Of a DNA stretch of 64,000 nt, positions 62,491 to 64,000 are shown in pieces (the stretch's first letter is position 1; each line of letters opens with the position of its first letter). A program made the translations under genes and the position numbers. The notes beneath the pieces were generated by a model. It had not been told where the DNA came from. It saw nothing but the letters and a program-made list of their open reading frames with translations, and ran no database searches. The stretch covers positions 21,575,951-21,639,950 of the forward strand of contig CM043948.1 in assembly GCA_014529385.2 (NCBI GenBank), in the 5' to 3' direction. Source of the stretch: Adiantum capillus-veneris (Eukaryota > Streptophyta > Polypodiopsida > Polypodiales > Pteridaceae).

Positions 62491-63024
62491 CTAAGTTGAA
62501 AAATAATAAGATAATTACCAAAGGTCAAAAATATCCTTATCTACTTGTGGTAATTATACCATATTTAATTAGTGAGGTTATGAAATTATAATTGACCAAA
62601 AGTCCCATTTTTAGCAAATGATTAATTAAAATAAATAGACTTTGTGGTTAAAAGTTTTTAGGAAAATTATAGTAAGTGTAAACCTATAATATCAAGCTAA
62701 GGAAATGAAATATTTAAGAGAAATTAAATACAATAAATATTGAGCCCAAAATAAGTAGATTATTAGCTTAAAAGTTGATGGGAAAATTAGGAAAAAGATA
62801 TAGAAAATTATAAGAGAGTTATGAGAGCTTAGAAAACCCTTAGGGAAGTGGTGGGAAAAGTTATCATGCCTATATAGACAAATAAGAAATTACTAGGTCA
62901 AGAATTTATCAATTAAAACTATAGATTTAACTTTGGATAAGTTACGGTTGAATACAAAGGTTAAGTCTAGATTTTGAATTATTTACCTAATGATTAGAAG
63001 TCCTTTTTATAAGGATAAGAAGTT
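62491..63024 (+). other. AT-rich region before gag-like ORF
   Basis: About 530 bp, AT-rich, with GGAAAATTA-type words reminiscent of the array but no clear period. No gene is seen. Confidence 0.3.
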
Positions 63025-63165
63025 ATGGCACCAAAAAGAACCCGAGAAAATCCTACATCTGATGATGAGGAAGTAGCTCCAAAACAAACTAGAGCGTCGC
63101 ACGACGACGAAGCCGGGCCTAGTAGTAGGCCTACGGAGGAGAGTCTTCATGCGCCAACGCAGTAG
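63025..63165 (+). pseudogene. Short ORF resembling the N-terminus of a Ty3 gag
   Basis: 46 codons from ATG 63025 to TAG 63163-63165. M-A-P-K-R-T-R, then acidic D-D-E-E and a Pro/Ser/Thr-rich stretch, as is common at the start of plant Ty3 (chromovirus-like) gag proteins. The frame continues briefly after the stop to a donor-like CAG/GTGGGT (63186). No capsid domain follows in the window. It could also be the first exon of a host gene. Confidence 0.3.
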
Positions 63166-64000
63166 CAGATGGCCAATCAATCCCAGGTGGGTGTCCCATT
63201 GTTCAATCAAGTCTTTAATTAGTTTAAGTTATTTTATAAGTTAGCATTGCATACGTAAGAAGGATAAACTGGCTGAAAACAGAAGGTAACTTCCAACGTG
63301 CATTTGTTTATAATATAAGAAAGAATTTTTTGGATTAAAACTGGTTGAATTAGGAAAGATATGTTTGATCATCCTTAAGACAGCTTGTCTCAAGACACCT
63401 CCGACTCCTTGTTATAAATTGATGATAATGATTGGCTTTCTAGGCACGGATAAGTCGGTTATCCCCATGAACGATGAGTTTCTACTCCGCGTCATGTCTT
63501 AATGTTTCTACATAAGTTAGGATACCTTTTTTTTTATCCTAGGGGAGTCGCGCGGTTGTATGGGCAACTGGTTTGGTGTATGGACACCCAGAACCTTGGG
63601 TGGGGGTTTATCCACTCCGGATTTGAATAAAGAATGGGTGCCATTTTTTCACCCTTAGGTGGTCTTGAGACAAGACGAGTACTGGTCATGGTTATTATGG
63701 ATAATGTTTTGATTGACAGTACCCTGTCTTAAGTTTAAAGATGTCTGTTTTCTAAAAGAATGCTTTCAATGTTGTCTTCAAGGAATTACTGTGATGGAAC
63801 GTTAAAAGAGACCATTATTTTAAAGATTAAAACAATGTAATAATAAGATAAATGAATCTTGTGTGAGTGCGGGGTGGTAAGTGGGGATTGACTAAGGTTG
63901 TCAATCATGGAAGGGTGGACCTGATTAGTCAGGTAACTATCCATTCCCGCGCACTAAAACGTTTTAGAAACTTCTCACTTGGAAGAGAAATCCACCAATG
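63166..64000. other. Unassigned right edge
   Basis: No ORF supported. An imperfect 17-18-bp inverted repeat (CTTGTCTCAAGA-CACCT, 63384-63400; complement at 63657-63674) encloses about 255 bp. Confidence 0.35.

Overview
The window is almost entirely nested LTR retrotransposons, as in a large, repeat-rich land-plant genome. The evidence is Ty3-type gag-pol proteins of Athila/Tat-like character, primer-binding sites that fit the 3' end of plant tRNA-Asp, Ty1/copia fragments, and a captured piece of a plant-type DEAD-box helicase. I cannot name the species. I see no intact host gene, tRNA gene, rRNA gene or CRISPR array. Element letters below are mine.

Layout. Element E (1-3714) is the 3' part of a Ty3 element lying inside element A. 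A (3715-27812) has decayed gag, protease, RT and RNase H, has lost its integrase, and carries an extra sense ORF (ORF3). B (13545-24767) is complete, with both LTRs and a GCTTT target duplication, and sits inside A's ORF3. A itself is inserted in a minus-strand LTR of F (27813-29427). F is an LTR-PBS-LTR remnant next to the LTR of an older minus-strand element G (29428-about 32440). Then come a minus-strand copia fragment (32440-33690), a plus-strand B-type LTR fragment (33835-34480) and AT-rich unassigned DNA. Minus-strand gag-pol pieces of D (36595-38693, continued at 57709-57990) are split by C. C (38694-57708) is a 19-kb and comparatively young element. Right of D are a copia 3' end (58204-59750), an array of about thirteen 150-bp tandem repeats (60670-62490) and a short gag-like ORF (63025).

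How the C/A family is built. In order: LTR, tRNA-Asp PBS, a leader with 22-bp palindromes, gag with two zinc knuckles, and pol (protease, RT, RNase H, a duplicated H2C2 zinc module, integrase, a second retropepsin domain, a tail of W-I-P-K motifs). Next come a polypurine tract, a second leader with the same palindromes, and ORF3 of about 1,091 codons (no recognised function; no membrane segments). The element ends with a hairpin, the 3' polypurine tract and the 3' LTR. B has a related leader with its own palindrome version, gag, protease and W-I-P-K tail, but no RT, RNase H or integrase, so it probably depended on a relative.

The most unusual system is the palindrome array. Twenty full sites in four arrays share the centre TACGCGTA, and a compensating base-pair change distinguishes the B family from the A/C family. 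Matching half-sites occur in the LTRs. The duplicated H2C2 module (exact 126-residue offset), the two protease domains, ORF3 with its own leader, and the helicase fragment captured by B also deserve follow-up.
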